Source of the DNA: Anaerolineales bacterium
GTDB lineage: Bacteria; Chloroflexota; Anaerolineae; Anaerolineales; JABWBV01
Assembly (NCBI GenBank): GCA_027019845.1
Contig: JALUWE010000188.1
Coordinates: forward strand, 1-13,551
DNA length: 13,551 bases
Direction: 5' to 3'
Numbering within the stretch: position 1 is the first letter of the stretch; every line of letters starts with the position of its first letter. Below, piece by piece: positions 1 to 6,135 of this stretch. A program made the translations under genes and the position numbers. The notes below the pieces were generated by a model that was not told where the DNA came from, ran no database searches, and was given only the letters and a program-made list of their open reading frames with translations.

Positions 1-14
1 CCAAAATTGGGGGG

Positions 15-43
15 TTGCACCCCGGCATTTGCTCCCGTATAAT
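15..43 (+). promoter_or_regulatory. Sigma70-type promoter overlapped by a small palindrome
   Basis: TTGCAC (15-20) and a perfect TATAAT (38-43) are separated by 17 nt, the ideal spacing. The -35 lies inside an interrupted palindrome, GGGG-TTGCA-CCCC (11-23), which could be an operator. The first ATG downstream (50) lies 7 nt after the -10, roughly at the expected transcription start, so any message would be almost leaderless. Promoter shape is seen directly; activity and repression are inferred. Confidence 0.55.
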
Positions 44-49
44 CCCCTC

Positions 50-256
50 ATGGTGGAAAACGCCCCGCGCAACCTGCTGCTCCTGGCGCAATCCCCCCTG
101 CTCATCCAGGCCATTTCCGCTCAGTTCCCACCCCACTCCGGTTGGAAAGCCCTGCCCCTCCCCTTACAGCCCGGACCCCAGGCTGCGCCCCTGCCCGCGC
201 TGCTCACTGCGTTCGTATGCCGCAGCCCCAACACGCCTCTCGCTCCGCTCACATAG
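50..256 (+). CDS. Possible 5' gene fragment, unrecognised, disrupted by a transposase remnant
   Basis: This is a 68-codon open frame starting at the ATG just after the 15-43 promoter. I do not recognise it. Residues 4-22 (PRNLLLLAQSPLLIQAISA) look like a buried beta strand followed by a helix, as at the start of a degenerate response-regulator receiver, but that is weak. From about residue 35 the sequence becomes Pro/Ala-rich and unlike a folded domain, and the end overlaps the IS256 transposase remnant at 249-362. The simplest reading is the N-terminus of a gene cut off by a mobile-element insertion and later decay. It could equally be a chance frame in GC-rich DNA. The promoter and leaderless start are the only support. 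Confidence 0.28.
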   Translation: MVENAPRNLLLLAQSPLLIQAISAQFPPHSGWKALPLPLQPGPQAAPLPALLTAFVCRSPNTPLAPLT

Positions 257-362
257 CCGCATGGACCAGGATGCGGATCAGGTCGGGCAGATAATCCACA
301 CCATTGGCGGCTATGCCCTCTAACAACTCGATTGGTAAGGTAAAATTCTCTTGGTAGGTCAT
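249..362 (-). pseudogene. IS256-family (mutator-type) transposase, N-terminal remnant
   Basis: Reading leftward from the ATG at 362-360, the frame gives 37 residues beginning MTYQENFTLPIELLEGIA and continuing through YLPDLIRILVHAAM, then TGA. This matches from memory the typical N-terminus of IS256-family transposases of Chloroflexota, where the next residues would be QIER followed by several hundred more carrying the DDE domain. All of that is missing, so the gene is dead. An intact ribosome site (AGGAG, 7 nt before the ATG, about 370-374) is preserved, showing that this is the real 5' end. The sequence to the left of 249 is unrelated GC-rich DNA. I could not identify terminal inverted repeats, so the element boundary on the right (somewhere in 363-470) is not defined. 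Confidence 0.72.
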
Positions 363-488
363 GGTGTTACTCCTTTTCTTTCGGTTTATCACCTGAAGGA
401 CACACCAGACCCACCTCTCGGCGTAACAAGAATTTACAGAAAATAGTTTACACTAACAGTAAGACCACTCAGACCACCAGGAGACCGC

Positions 489-1988
489 ATGTCCAAACAC
501 GATAAAAACAACCACGAAAACGAGGCGAAAAAGAAAGACCTGCCCGAACCGGAAGATAATCTGGTCGAGACGCAGCACTCGGTGGTCATCGGCGGGGAAG
601 AAATCCGCTATACCGTGACCACTGGCACGATTGTGCTGAAGGAGGAGGGGGACCGCGAGAAAGAGTCCGAGGGCTACAAGCCCAAAGCCGAGATGTTCTT
701 CATCGCCTACACCAAAGACGGGGTGGAGGACAAAACCGCGCGGCCGGTGACGTTTTCGTTCAACGGCGGGCCGGGATCGTCCTCGGTGTGGCTGCACCTG
801 GGGCTGCTGGGGCCGCGGCGGGTGTACAACCTGGAAGACGGCTCGATGCCGCCGCCCCCATTCCGGCTGGTGGACAACGAGTATTCGCTGCTGGACAAGA
901 CCGATCTGGTGTTCATCGACCCGATCAGCACCGGTTTCAGCCGCGTGGTGCCGGGCGAAAAGGCCAAAGAGTTTCACGAGTTCCAGAAGGACATCGAATC
1001 GGTGGGGGATTTCATCCGGCTGTACACCACCCGCTACCAGCGCTGGACCTCGCCCAAGTTCTTGATCGGCGAGAGTTACGGCACGACGCGCGCCGCGGGG
1101 CTATCGGGCTACCTGCAGGAGCGGCACGGCATGTACCTGAACGGCATCATGCTGGTCTCAGCCATCCTGCACTTCCAGACCGCCCGCTTCAACATAGGCA
1201 ACGACCTGCCCTTCATCCTGTTTTTGCCCTCCTACACGGCCACGGCCTGGTACCACAAACGGCTGCCCCAGGCGCTGCAGGCGGATTTGCGCAAAACGCT
1301 GGACGAGGTGGAGAGGTTCGCGGCCACTGAGTACGCGCTGGCGCTGTTCAAAGGCGACCGGCTGTCCCCTCAGGAGCGCAAACGCGTGGCGCGCAAACTG
1401 GCGCGTTACACCGGCCTTTCCGTGGACTACATCGAACGCACCCACTTGCGCATCTACGCGCAGCGTTTCTTCAAAGAGTTGCTGCGGGAGGAAGGCCGCA
1501 CCGTGGGCCGGCTGGACAGCCGCTTCACGGGAATCGACCGGGATTCCGCCGGTGAGACCATCGAGTACGACCCGCTGATCACCCAGATCATGGGCACCTA
1601 CACCGCTACCTTGAACGATTATGTGCGCTCCGAGCTGGGGTACGAAAGCGACCTGCCCTACGAAATCCTGACCGGCAACGTCTGGCCGTGGAGCTACAAA
1701 AAGTTCGAGAACGAATACGTGAATGTGGCCGAGACCCTACGCAAGGCCATGACCATCAACCCCTATCTCAAGGTGTTCGTCGCCAACGGCTACTACGATT
1801 TGGGCACCCCCTACTTCGCCACCGAGTACACCTTCGATCACATGCAACTGGACCCCAGCCTGCGGGACAACGTGACCATGGCGTACTATGAGGCCGGGCA
1901 CATGATGTACATGCACCTGCCTTCGCTGGTGAAGATGAAAGCCGATCTGGCCGCGTTTTTAGAGGGGGCGTTACCCCCCGCCGGTTAG
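489..1988 (+). CDS. Peptidase family S10 serine carboxypeptidase
   Basis: This 499-aa alpha/beta-hydrolase-fold exopeptidase is expected to release C-terminal residues from peptides. The family signatures are all visible: the oxyanion-hole loop NGGPGSSS (N92 onward), the nucleophile elbow GESYGT with Ser196, the catalytic Asp437 in GYYDLGTP and the catalytic His471 in YEAGHMMY. Length is normal for S10. The start is set by a CAGGAG site (478-483) 5 nt before the ATG. There is no signal peptide: the first 25 residues are highly charged (Lys, Glu, Asn), so the enzyme is predicted to be cytoplasmic, unlike the vacuolar or secreted eukaryotic relatives. The gene stands alone and its TAG overlaps by 4 nt the stop of the convergent nucleotidyltransferase gene, leaving no room for a terminator between them. 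A weak TTTACA at 433-438 could be part of its promoter, but no good -10 follows. Confidence 0.95.
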   Translation: MSKHDKNNHENEAKKKDLPEPEDNLVETQHSVVIGGEEIRYTVTTGTIVLKEEGDREKESEGYKPKAEMFFIAYTKDGVEDKTARPVTFSFNGGPGSSSVWLHLGLLGPRRVYNLEDGSMPPPPFRLVDNEYSLLDKTDLVFIDPISTGFSRVVPGEKAKEFHEFQKDIESVGDFIRLYTTRYQRWTSPKFLIGESYGTTRAAGLSGYLQERHGMYLNGIMLVSAILHFQTARFNIGNDLPFILFLPSYTATAWYHKRLPQALQADLRKTLDEVERFAATEYALALFKGDRLSPQERKRVARKLARYTGLSVDYIERTHLRIYAQRFFKELLREEGRTVGRLDSRFTGIDRDSAGETIEYDPLITQIMGTYTATLNDYVRSELGYESDLPYEILTGNVWPWSYKKFENEYVNVAETLRKAMTINPYLKVFVANGYYDLGTPYFATEYTFDHMQLDPSLRDNVTMAYYEAGHMMYMHLPSLVKMKADLAAFLEGALPPAG

Positions 1989-2395
1989 CCCTCCGGTTGA
2001 GGCATTCCAGGCGTGAGGGCCAACTGCTCCCCCTGAAGGGTGAGTTGGATAGCGTCGCGAAGCACATTCTGATACATGACGAACCCCCGCATCTTTTTCC
2101 AGCGTTCTTCGCCGATCACTCTGGGGCTGACCAAAACGTCATACTCCAGCGAAACATCCGAAGCTATGTCGATCATTCTGCGCCGCATATCCCGATCTTC
2201 TTTGGCCACAAGGATGAGTACATCTATATCCGAATAGGGTTCGCTGTCTCCGCGCGCTTTGGAACCAAACAACATGATCTGGCGAATCCGGGCAGGAAAC
2301 GTCCGGCGCAATATGGCGACGTATTTCCGAAGGGCCTGAAATTCTCGCTGCGTCAACTTCCCGCCTGTCAGAGCCATCCTTTTTGTTTCAGCCAT
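1985..2395 (-). CDS. MNT-type nucleotidyltransferase (minimal pol-beta fold), partner of HEPN
   Basis: This 136-aa protein has the signature GSKARG...SDIDVLI: Gly44-Ser45 of the nucleotide-binding turn, Asp56 and Asp58 as metal ligands, and a likely third acidic residue, Asp86, in LEYDVLV. It is therefore probably an active nucleotide (AMP) transferase. In characterised MNT/HEPN pairs the MNT protein is the antitoxin that adenylylates the HEPN toxin; applying that here is inference. The start at 2395 has GGAG 8 nt upstream and overlaps the end of the HEPN gene by 28 nt in another frame, indicating translational coupling. An alternative start at 2377 (MALTGG) has a poorly spaced ribosome site. 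The 40-residue C-terminal tail (after VSPRVIGEERW) is typical of these small proteins. The stop overlaps the convergent S10 gene by 4 nt. Confidence 0.88.
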   Translation of the reverse strand: MAETKRMALTGGKLTQREFQALRKYVAILRRTFPARIRQIMLFGSKARGDSEPYSDIDVLILVAKEDRDMRRRMIDIASDVSLEYDVLVSPRVIGEERWKKMRGFVMYQNVLRDAIQLTLQGEQLALTPGMPQPEG

Positions 2396-2769
2396 CGTTC
2401 CATCTCCATAACAAATCTGGTAGCATCTCCTAGATGAGTCTGCACTTCTTCCCGCGTCCAGGAGGCTTGCAGTTCGTAATCTCCTTCACGGCGACCTTCC
2501 AACATTCGGCCATAGATTTTGCTGTATTCGGGATCGATCAGACCGGTCTTGACAAAATATTGCCGGAATAGGCTGATAACCCCGCTGTGTTTGCTACTGG
2601 ACAGCTTTTTGGTAATCAGCAAGGCGTTCGCGGCGTAGAAAACGGCATAATACGCGCGGTTGACCGCCGAAGTGTAAAAATCGTTGTCCAGCAACAGTTG
2701 GGCGACTTTCAGCATTTCGCGGGCGTTTTCGATGTGGAGAGCAATTTCTCGACGTTGGGTTGGTTCCAT
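2368..2769 (-). CDS. HEPN domain protein, UPF0332-like, first gene of an HEPN/MNT pair
   Basis: This 133-aa, all-helical protein carries the HEPN pattern: NRAYYAVFYAANALL around residues 37-51, then KKLSSSKHSGVISLFRQYFVKTG and a final RREGDYE segment. The type looks closest to the UPF0332/HEPN group (R...DY ending). I do not see a C-terminal RX4-6H motif, the RNase signature of HepT toxins, so nuclease activity is uncertain. HEPN proteins usually pair with MNT nucleotidyltransferases as toxin-antitoxin or nucleotide-binding modules, and that partner follows immediately with a 28-nt overlap. There is no ribosome site before the ATG, but a TAAAAT element lies 7 nt upstream, which suggests a leaderless or nearly leaderless transcript. 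The gene is divergent from the MmcQ/YjbR remnant, with only 29 nt between their start codons. Confidence 0.85.
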   Translation of the reverse strand: MEPTQRREIALHIENAREMLKVAQLLLDNDFYTSAVNRAYYAVFYAANALLITKKLSSSKHSGVISLFRQYFVKTGLIDPEYSKIYGRMLEGRREGDYELQASWTREEVQTHLGDATRFVMEMERWLKQKGWL

Positions 2770-2776
2770 CGCATCT

Positions 2777-2782
2777 ATTTTA
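2777..2782 (-). promoter_or_regulatory. Candidate -10 element for the HEPN/MNT operon
   Basis: On the minus strand TAAAAT sits 7 nt before the HEPN start codon in an AT-rich 29-nt divergent intergenic gap. Spacing predicts transcription starting at or next to the ATG. No convincing -35 is present at 17 nt (GATTCA), so this is a weak call. It shares the gap with the ribosome site (AAGG, 2791-2794) of the divergent gene. Confidence 0.3.
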
Positions 2783-2798
2783 TCATTTTCAAGGTAAC

Positions 2799-3032
2799 AT
2801 GAATCTGCAAACCATCCGCTCCCACTGCCTCTCCAAACCCGGCACCACCAAAGAGCGTCCCTTTGGGCCGGAGGTGCTGGTGTTCAAGGTGATGGGCAAG
2901 ATGTTCGCGCTCACGCAGGATGGGGACCAACCGGAGAGCATCAATCTGAAGTGCGACCCGGGCAAAGCCCTAGCTCTGCCTTGCATGGCGCAAAGAGGAA
3001 TAGAAAAATGGAAGGAATTGAAACCTGGATAA
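2799..3032 (+). pseudogene. MmcQ/YjbR (DUF419) family protein, C-terminally truncated
   Basis: The first about 60 residues are a clear MmcQ/YjbR N-terminus: MNLQTIRSHCLSKPGTTKE, then PFGPEVLVFKVMGKMFAL and INLKCDP. Family members are about 115-120 aa and continue with a segment containing PGYHMNKxHWNTV and a final helix. Here the homology stops after GKALAL (about 2975) and the frame runs through 17 unrelated residues to TAA. The lost half is not found downstream, so the 3' end was removed by a deletion or recombination whose joint falls at about 2970-2985, directly before the 5' leader of the next gene. The start is supported by AAGG 4 nt upstream. Intact homologues are small proteins with a double-wing DNA-binding-like fold of unclear function. 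This copy is unlikely to fold. Confidence 0.75.
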
Positions 3033-3325
3033 TCGCCCTGGGATTCATCGGTTCGCCTATTTATTTCTTGTACCTGTGGCAAAACCATGGGCCGCCACGT
3101 GGGGGACAATGGATGAGCAGGATGGAAGTTACGAAAATGCGCCGGGTGATGGCGTTTGTTTTTGGGATATTTTCCCTCTTGGGAGGAATTTTATCATTGC
3201 CTGGAATACTTGCTATTGTTGGGATTGTGATAGCTGCTGTTTTGTTTGCGTACACGATAGGAGGAAAGCGAACACTAAAGATGATCCCGGGTTGGCGCAA
3301 GTACTACGATGATTCAGGCGAATAG
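3008..3325 (+). CDS. Small integral membrane protein of unknown function
   Basis: This 105-aa protein overlaps the broken MmcQ/YjbR frame in another frame. The start is set by GAGGAA (2995-3000) 7 nt before the ATG. One hydrophobic segment lies at about residues 6-23 (WIIALGFIGSPIYFLYLW), then a hydrophilic loop with several Arg/Lys, then a long hydrophobic stretch at about 46-78 (GIFSLLGGILSLPGILAIVGIVIAAVLFAYTIGG) that can form one or two spans, and a basic/acidic tail ending WRKYYDDSGE. Positive residues in the loop suggest it is cytoplasmic. I do not recognise a family. Codon use is more AT-rich than in the neighbouring ABC gene, consistent with separate origin. It ends 16 nt before the ABC ATPase start. 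Confidence 0.68.
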   Translation: MEGIETWIIALGFIGSPIYFLYLWQNHGPPRGGQWMSRMEVTKMRRVMAFVFGIFSLLGGILSLPGILAIVGIVIAAVLFAYTIGGKRTLKMIPGWRKYYDDSGE

Positions 3326-3341
3326 TCTCCTATTTGGTGAC

Positions 3342-4400
3342 ATGCCCGCCCTCAGCATCCAGAACATCCACAAAACCTTCGGCACAACCCGCGCGCTGAA
3401 CGGGGTCTCGTTCGAGGTGAGGCGCGGGGAGATCGTGGCGCTGCTGGGGCCAAGCGGCTGCGGCAAGTCCACCCTGCTGAACGTGATCGCGGGGCTGGAA
3501 ACGCCGGATGCAGGCGATGTTTTGTGGCAGGGCCGGTCGCTGGCCGCGGTGCCGCCGCACAAACGCGGTTTCGGGTTGATGTTCCAGGATTACGCCCTCT
3601 TCCCGCACATGAACGTGTTCGAGAATGTGGCCTTCGGGCTGCGGATGGGTGGGCTGCCGCCGGAGGAGGTGCGCTTGCGGGTGGGAGAACTGCTGGAACT
3701 GGTCGGGCTGCCCGGGTTCGAGAAGCGGGATGTGGACACCCTCTCCGGCGGGGAACAGCAGCGCGTGGCGCTGGCGCGTTCGCTGGCCCCGCGGCCGCGG
3801 CTGCTGATGCTGGATGAGCCGCTCGGCGCGCTGGACCGGGCGCTGCGCGAACGCCTGCTGGACGAATTGCACGACATTTTGCGCCAGCTCGAACAGACCG
3901 CGCTGTACGTCACCCACGACCAGGAGGAGGCCTTCGCGCTGGCGGACCGGGTGGTGGTGATGCGCCAGGGGGAGGTGGAACAGACCGGCACGCCGCAGCA
4001 AATTTACCGGCAGCCCGCCTCGCCCTTCGTGGCGCGCTTTCTGGGGTTTGGCAACCTGCTGGGGGGACGGCTGAAGGCCCGGGACGGGGGGGCGGTGCTG
4101 AAGACCGGGCTGGGCGACCTGCCCTTGAACCGCGACCCGGGCCGGCCCGGGTCCGCGCCCCCGGTCGTGATCCTGCGCCCGGACGCGGTGCATCCCGCCA
4201 GGGGGGGCGAGTCCTGCCAGTTCGAGGCGGTCGTGCGCGAGAAATCGTTCCGCGGCAGCACGCTGCGCGCCTGGGTGGAGGCGGGGGGGCTGTCGCTGCG
4301 CTTCGATTTTCCGGCCAGCGTGGAACTGCCCCCGGTTGGCGAACGGGTACGCCTGGGGTTCGAGCCGTCCGAGGCGTTGCTGGTGTTCTGGCAGGGATGA
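3342..4400 (+). CDS. ABC transporter ATP-binding protein (PotA/FbpC/ThiQ-like importer ATPase)
   Basis: This 352-aa ATPase has all the nucleotide-binding motifs: Walker A GPSGCGKST (36-44, Lys42), Q-loop at FQDYALFPHMNVFENV, signature LSGGEQQ (134-140), Walker B LLMLDEP (154-160), D-loop GALDR and switch His192 in VTHDQEEA. The region after about residue 235 fits a C-terminal TOBE-type regulatory domain, seen in importers for ferric iron, spermidine/putrescine, sulfate or thiamine. The substrate cannot be told from the sequence. No permease or binding-protein gene is next to it, so its partners must be elsewhere. An ATG at 3309 in the same frame would add 11 residues and overlap the upstream gene by 17 nt, but the domain begins at ALSIQNIHKTFG and neither start has a well-placed ribosome site. 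I prefer 3342. Confidence 0.93.
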   Translation: MPALSIQNIHKTFGTTRALNGVSFEVRRGEIVALLGPSGCGKSTLLNVIAGLETPDAGDVLWQGRSLAAVPPHKRGFGLMFQDYALFPHMNVFENVAFGLRMGGLPPEEVRLRVGELLELVGLPGFEKRDVDTLSGGEQQRVALARSLAPRPRLLMLDEPLGALDRALRERLLDELHDILRQLEQTALYVTHDQEEAFALADRVVVMRQGEVEQTGTPQQIYRQPASPFVARFLGFGNLLGGRLKARDGGAVLKTGLGDLPLNRDPGRPGSAPPVVILRPDAVHPARGGESCQFEAVVREKSFRGSTLRAWVEAGGLSLRFDFPASVELPPVGERVRLGFEPSEALLVFWQG

Positions 4401-4418
4401 GTATCGTGAGAGCTTACA

Positions 4419-4436
4419 GACCTTCGACCTTCGACT
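4419..4436 (+). repeat. Short heptamer tandem repeat, 2.5 units of GACCTTC
   Basis: GACCTTC occurs at 4419-4425 and 4426-4432, with a partial third unit, GACT, at 4433-4436. It lies between the ABC gene and the promoter of the large operon. Its role is unknown. It may be a short relic of an intergenic heptamer repeat. Confidence 0.5.
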
Positions 4437-4439
4437 TGC

Positions 4440-4468
4440 TTGACCATCTGTACATGCGGATATAAAAT
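4440..4468 (+). promoter_or_regulatory. Sigma70-type promoter of the eight-gene operon
   Basis: TTGACC (4440-4445) and TAAAAT (4463-4468) are separated by 17 nt; an overlapping TATAAA at 4461-4466 is an alternative -10 with 15-nt spacing. Transcription would begin near 4475, about 14 nt before the first start codon, with GAGG (4481-4484) in the leader. This is the only clear promoter I see for the genes between 4489 and 12807. Confidence 0.6.
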
Positions 4469-4488
4469 GGGCGTGCGAATGAGGCAAT

Positions 4489-4737
4489 ATGCAGATGGAA
4501 AACACAACCTGGAGCGTTTGGGCCGAAATGTTGCAGCGGTGGGGACTGCGGGGTTTTGCTGCCTGGCTGTTGGAAGCCGCCAGCCCGCTCAACGTTGTGG
4601 GCGCGCAGCTGGTGTACGTAGGCCAGCCTTTTCTGGAAGTATTCATCCCCGGCAGCCACATGAAAGCCCTGGCCCAGATGTTGGAAGAACCACGCCAGAC
4701 CCAGGCCTTCATCCGCTACCTGCAAGAGGAGAATTGA
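4489..4737 (+). CDS. Small conserved-looking protein, first gene of the operon, unknown function
   Basis: This 82-aa protein has amphipathic helices (MENTTWSVWAEMLQRWGLRGFAAWLLEAASPL) followed by a more hydrophobic stretch (VVGAQLVYVGQPFLEVFI) and a charged C-terminal helix (MKALAQMLEEPRQTQAFIRYLQEEN). There is no signal peptide or clear membrane span, so it is probably cytosolic or peripherally membrane-bound. I recognise no family. GAGG at 4481-4484 supports the ATG at 4489; a second ATG at 4495 (MENTTW) is equally acceptable. Its stop codon is one base before the TTG start of the next gene, so the two are translationally coupled and it probably acts with the membrane proteins that follow. 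Confidence 0.75.
   Translation: MQMENTTWSVWAEMLQRWGLRGFAAWLLEAASPLNVVGAQLVYVGQPFLEVFIPGSHMKALAQMLEEPRQTQAFIRYLQEEN
4726..4731 (+). promoter_or_regulatory. Ribosome binding site that fixes a TTG start
   Basis: GAGGAG lies inside the last codons of the 82-aa gene, 7 nt before TTG at 4739. No ATG or GTG in that frame is as well placed, so it decides the rare TTG start of the DUF6754-like gene. Confidence 0.6.
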
Positions 4738-4738
4738 A

Positions 4739-5497
4739 TTGGACCTGGAAAGCATTACCGACTTGCTGGGTATTTTCCTGGTGATCGTCTTTTTCGGGTT
4801 GGTGGTGATGTTCGCCATCCTGGAGCGCGGGCGGAAAAGCCGCAATTTGCGCCGCATCGATGCTTTTGCACAGTTGCGCCGCGCCATTGGCATCGCGGTG
4901 GAGGATGGCGCGCGGCTGCACGTCTCGTTGGGGAGGGGGGATGTCACCGGGTTGAACAGCGCGGCGACGTTCGTTGGCCTGTCGATTTTGGGGCGCATCT
5001 CGCGCACTGCCTCGATCAGCGACCGCCCGCCGGTTGCTACCAGCGGGGATGGCGCCGTCGCCATTTTGACGCGCGATACCATGCGCGGCGCGTATCGGGA
5101 GGTCGGCGCGGGCAGCGAATACCATCCCGCAGTTGGCCGGTTGACCGGGGTGACGCCGTTTTCATACGCCGCGGGGGTCATCCCCATCATACGCGACGAA
5201 ATGGTCTCCGGCAGCGTGCTGATCGGCCATTTTGGAAGCGAGGTGGCTTTGATTACCGATGTGGTCGAGCGCAGTGATGGCTTTTCGCTGGCCGGGACCG
5301 ATAGCCTCCCAGCCCAGGCAATCCTATACGCGACGGCTCAAGAGCCTTTGATAGGCGAAGAACTCTACGCCGGCGGGGCATATCTTCGAGCGGGACGGAT
5401 GCACGTTGCCAGCCTGAGAGCGCAGGATGTCCTCCGCTGGCTGATCGTCGCCGCCATTGTGATCGGTGGCCTGTGGAAACTGGTACAGGGTTTTTGA
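4739..5497 (+). CDS. DUF6754-like membrane protein
   Basis: This 252-aa protein has a transmembrane segment near each end: about residues 8-27 (DLLGIFLVIVFFGLVVMFAIL) and 229-248 (LRWLIVAAIVIGGLWKLVQ). Between them is a globular alpha/beta region with LGRGDVTGLNSAATFVGLSILGRI, DRPPVATSGDGAVAILTRDT and a later MVSGSVLIGHFGSEVALITDV block followed by YATAQEPLIGEELYAGGAYL. From memory this matches proteins annotated DUF6754 in Anaerolineae and some archaea; the function is unknown. The start is TTG with GAGGAG 7 nt upstream. Junctions on both sides are of the form TGA-N-NTG, suggesting translation by re-initiation and roughly equal amounts of the neighbouring proteins. The central domain most likely faces one side of the membrane as part of a complex with the genes that follow. 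Side and partners are inferred. Confidence 0.85.
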   Translation: MDLESITDLLGIFLVIVFFGLVVMFAILERGRKSRNLRRIDAFAQLRRAIGIAVEDGARLHVSLGRGDVTGLNSAATFVGLSILGRISRTASISDRPPVATSGDGAVAILTRDTMRGAYREVGAGSEYHPAVGRLTGVTPFSYAAGVIPIIRDEMVSGSVLIGHFGSEVALITDVVERSDGFSLAGTDSLPAQAILYATAQEPLIGEELYAGGAYLRAGRMHVASLRAQDVLRWLIVAAIVIGGLWKLVQGF

Positions 5498-5498
5498 C

Positions 5499-6134
5499 GT
5501 GAGACTAAAATTTCCGATTTTTTCCGCCGCGGTAGCGGTTCTCTCCGGGCTGATCGTCTTGTTTTTTTACTTTTTCCCTCCCCTGGGGGCGTTCGATTGG
5601 CGCGCCACACTGCTGCAATGGGCTGCCAGCCTGACCGCGGTGGCTTTGCTGGTGGGTGTGCTCAACCTGGCTTCTGTCCATCTGGGCAAGCTGAACGACG
5701 AGGGGGCCAATCCCTTGTATAGCGGTGTTTTGTTGATCGCTTTGGTGGTCACGTTTTTACTGGTGCTGGTGATGGGCCCGGTTTCGGAAACCGGTCAGTG
5801 GGTGTTCAATTACATTCAACTGCCCATCGAAACCAGCCTGATGGCTGTGCTGGCCGTCAGCCTGGCATACGCCAGCGCCCGTATGCTGCGCCGCCGCCCA
5901 ACGGTTTTCACCCTCTTGTTCATTGGGACGGTTCTGATCGTATTGCTCGGATACAGCCCGCTGGCAACCGCCCAACTCCCCTTGATCAGCGAACTGCTCG
6001 TCAGTTTGCAAGCATGGGTTGCGCAGGTGCCTGCCCTGGCCGGGGCGCGAGGCATCCTGTTGGGTGTTGCGCTGGGTACAATTGCGACTGGTTTGCGCAT
6101 TCTCATGGCTGCAGATCGGCCCTATGGTGGATGA
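5499..6134 (+). CDS. Six-TM integral membrane protein, unknown function
   Basis: This 211-aa protein has hydrophobic spans at about residues 8-27, 38-60, 73-94, 107-129, 134-155 and 182-205 and very short loops. Notable loop sequences are LNDEGANPLYSG between TM2 and TM3, GPVSETGQWVFNYIQLP between TM3 and TM4, and RMLRRRPTV between TM4 and TM5; the last is basic and so probably cytoplasmic. The start is GTG at 5499, one base after the upstream TGA, with AGGG (5487-5490) 8 nt before it. An ATG at 5466 in the same frame would overlap the previous gene by 32 nt and begin with MACGNWYRVFD, which is less likely. I see no transporter or enzyme motif. Placement between the DUF6754-like and zinc-ribbon genes makes it a probable core membrane subunit of the same assembly. 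Confidence 0.85.
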   Translation: MRLKFPIFSAAVAVLSGLIVLFFYFFPPLGAFDWRATLLQWAASLTAVALLVGVLNLASVHLGKLNDEGANPLYSGVLLIALVVTFLLVLVMGPVSETGQWVFNYIQLPIETSLMAVLAVSLAYASARMLRRRPTVFTLLFIGTVLIVLLGYSPLATAQLPLISELLVSLQAWVAQVPALAGARGILLGVALGTIATGLRILMAADRPYGG

Positions 6135-6135
6135 G

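Noticed and set aside
453..977. 174-codon minus-strand frame and an overlapping 180-codon plus-strand frame (788-1330)
   Set aside because: Both are out-of-frame readings of the S10 peptidase gene, which has a complete catalytic triad and a ribosome site.
3330..4712. Open frame of about 460 codons on the minus strand
   Set aside because: It lies antisense to the ABC ATPase gene with all its motifs. The translation is rich in Gln/Arg/Pro/His with no domain, the usual shadow of a GC-rich gene.
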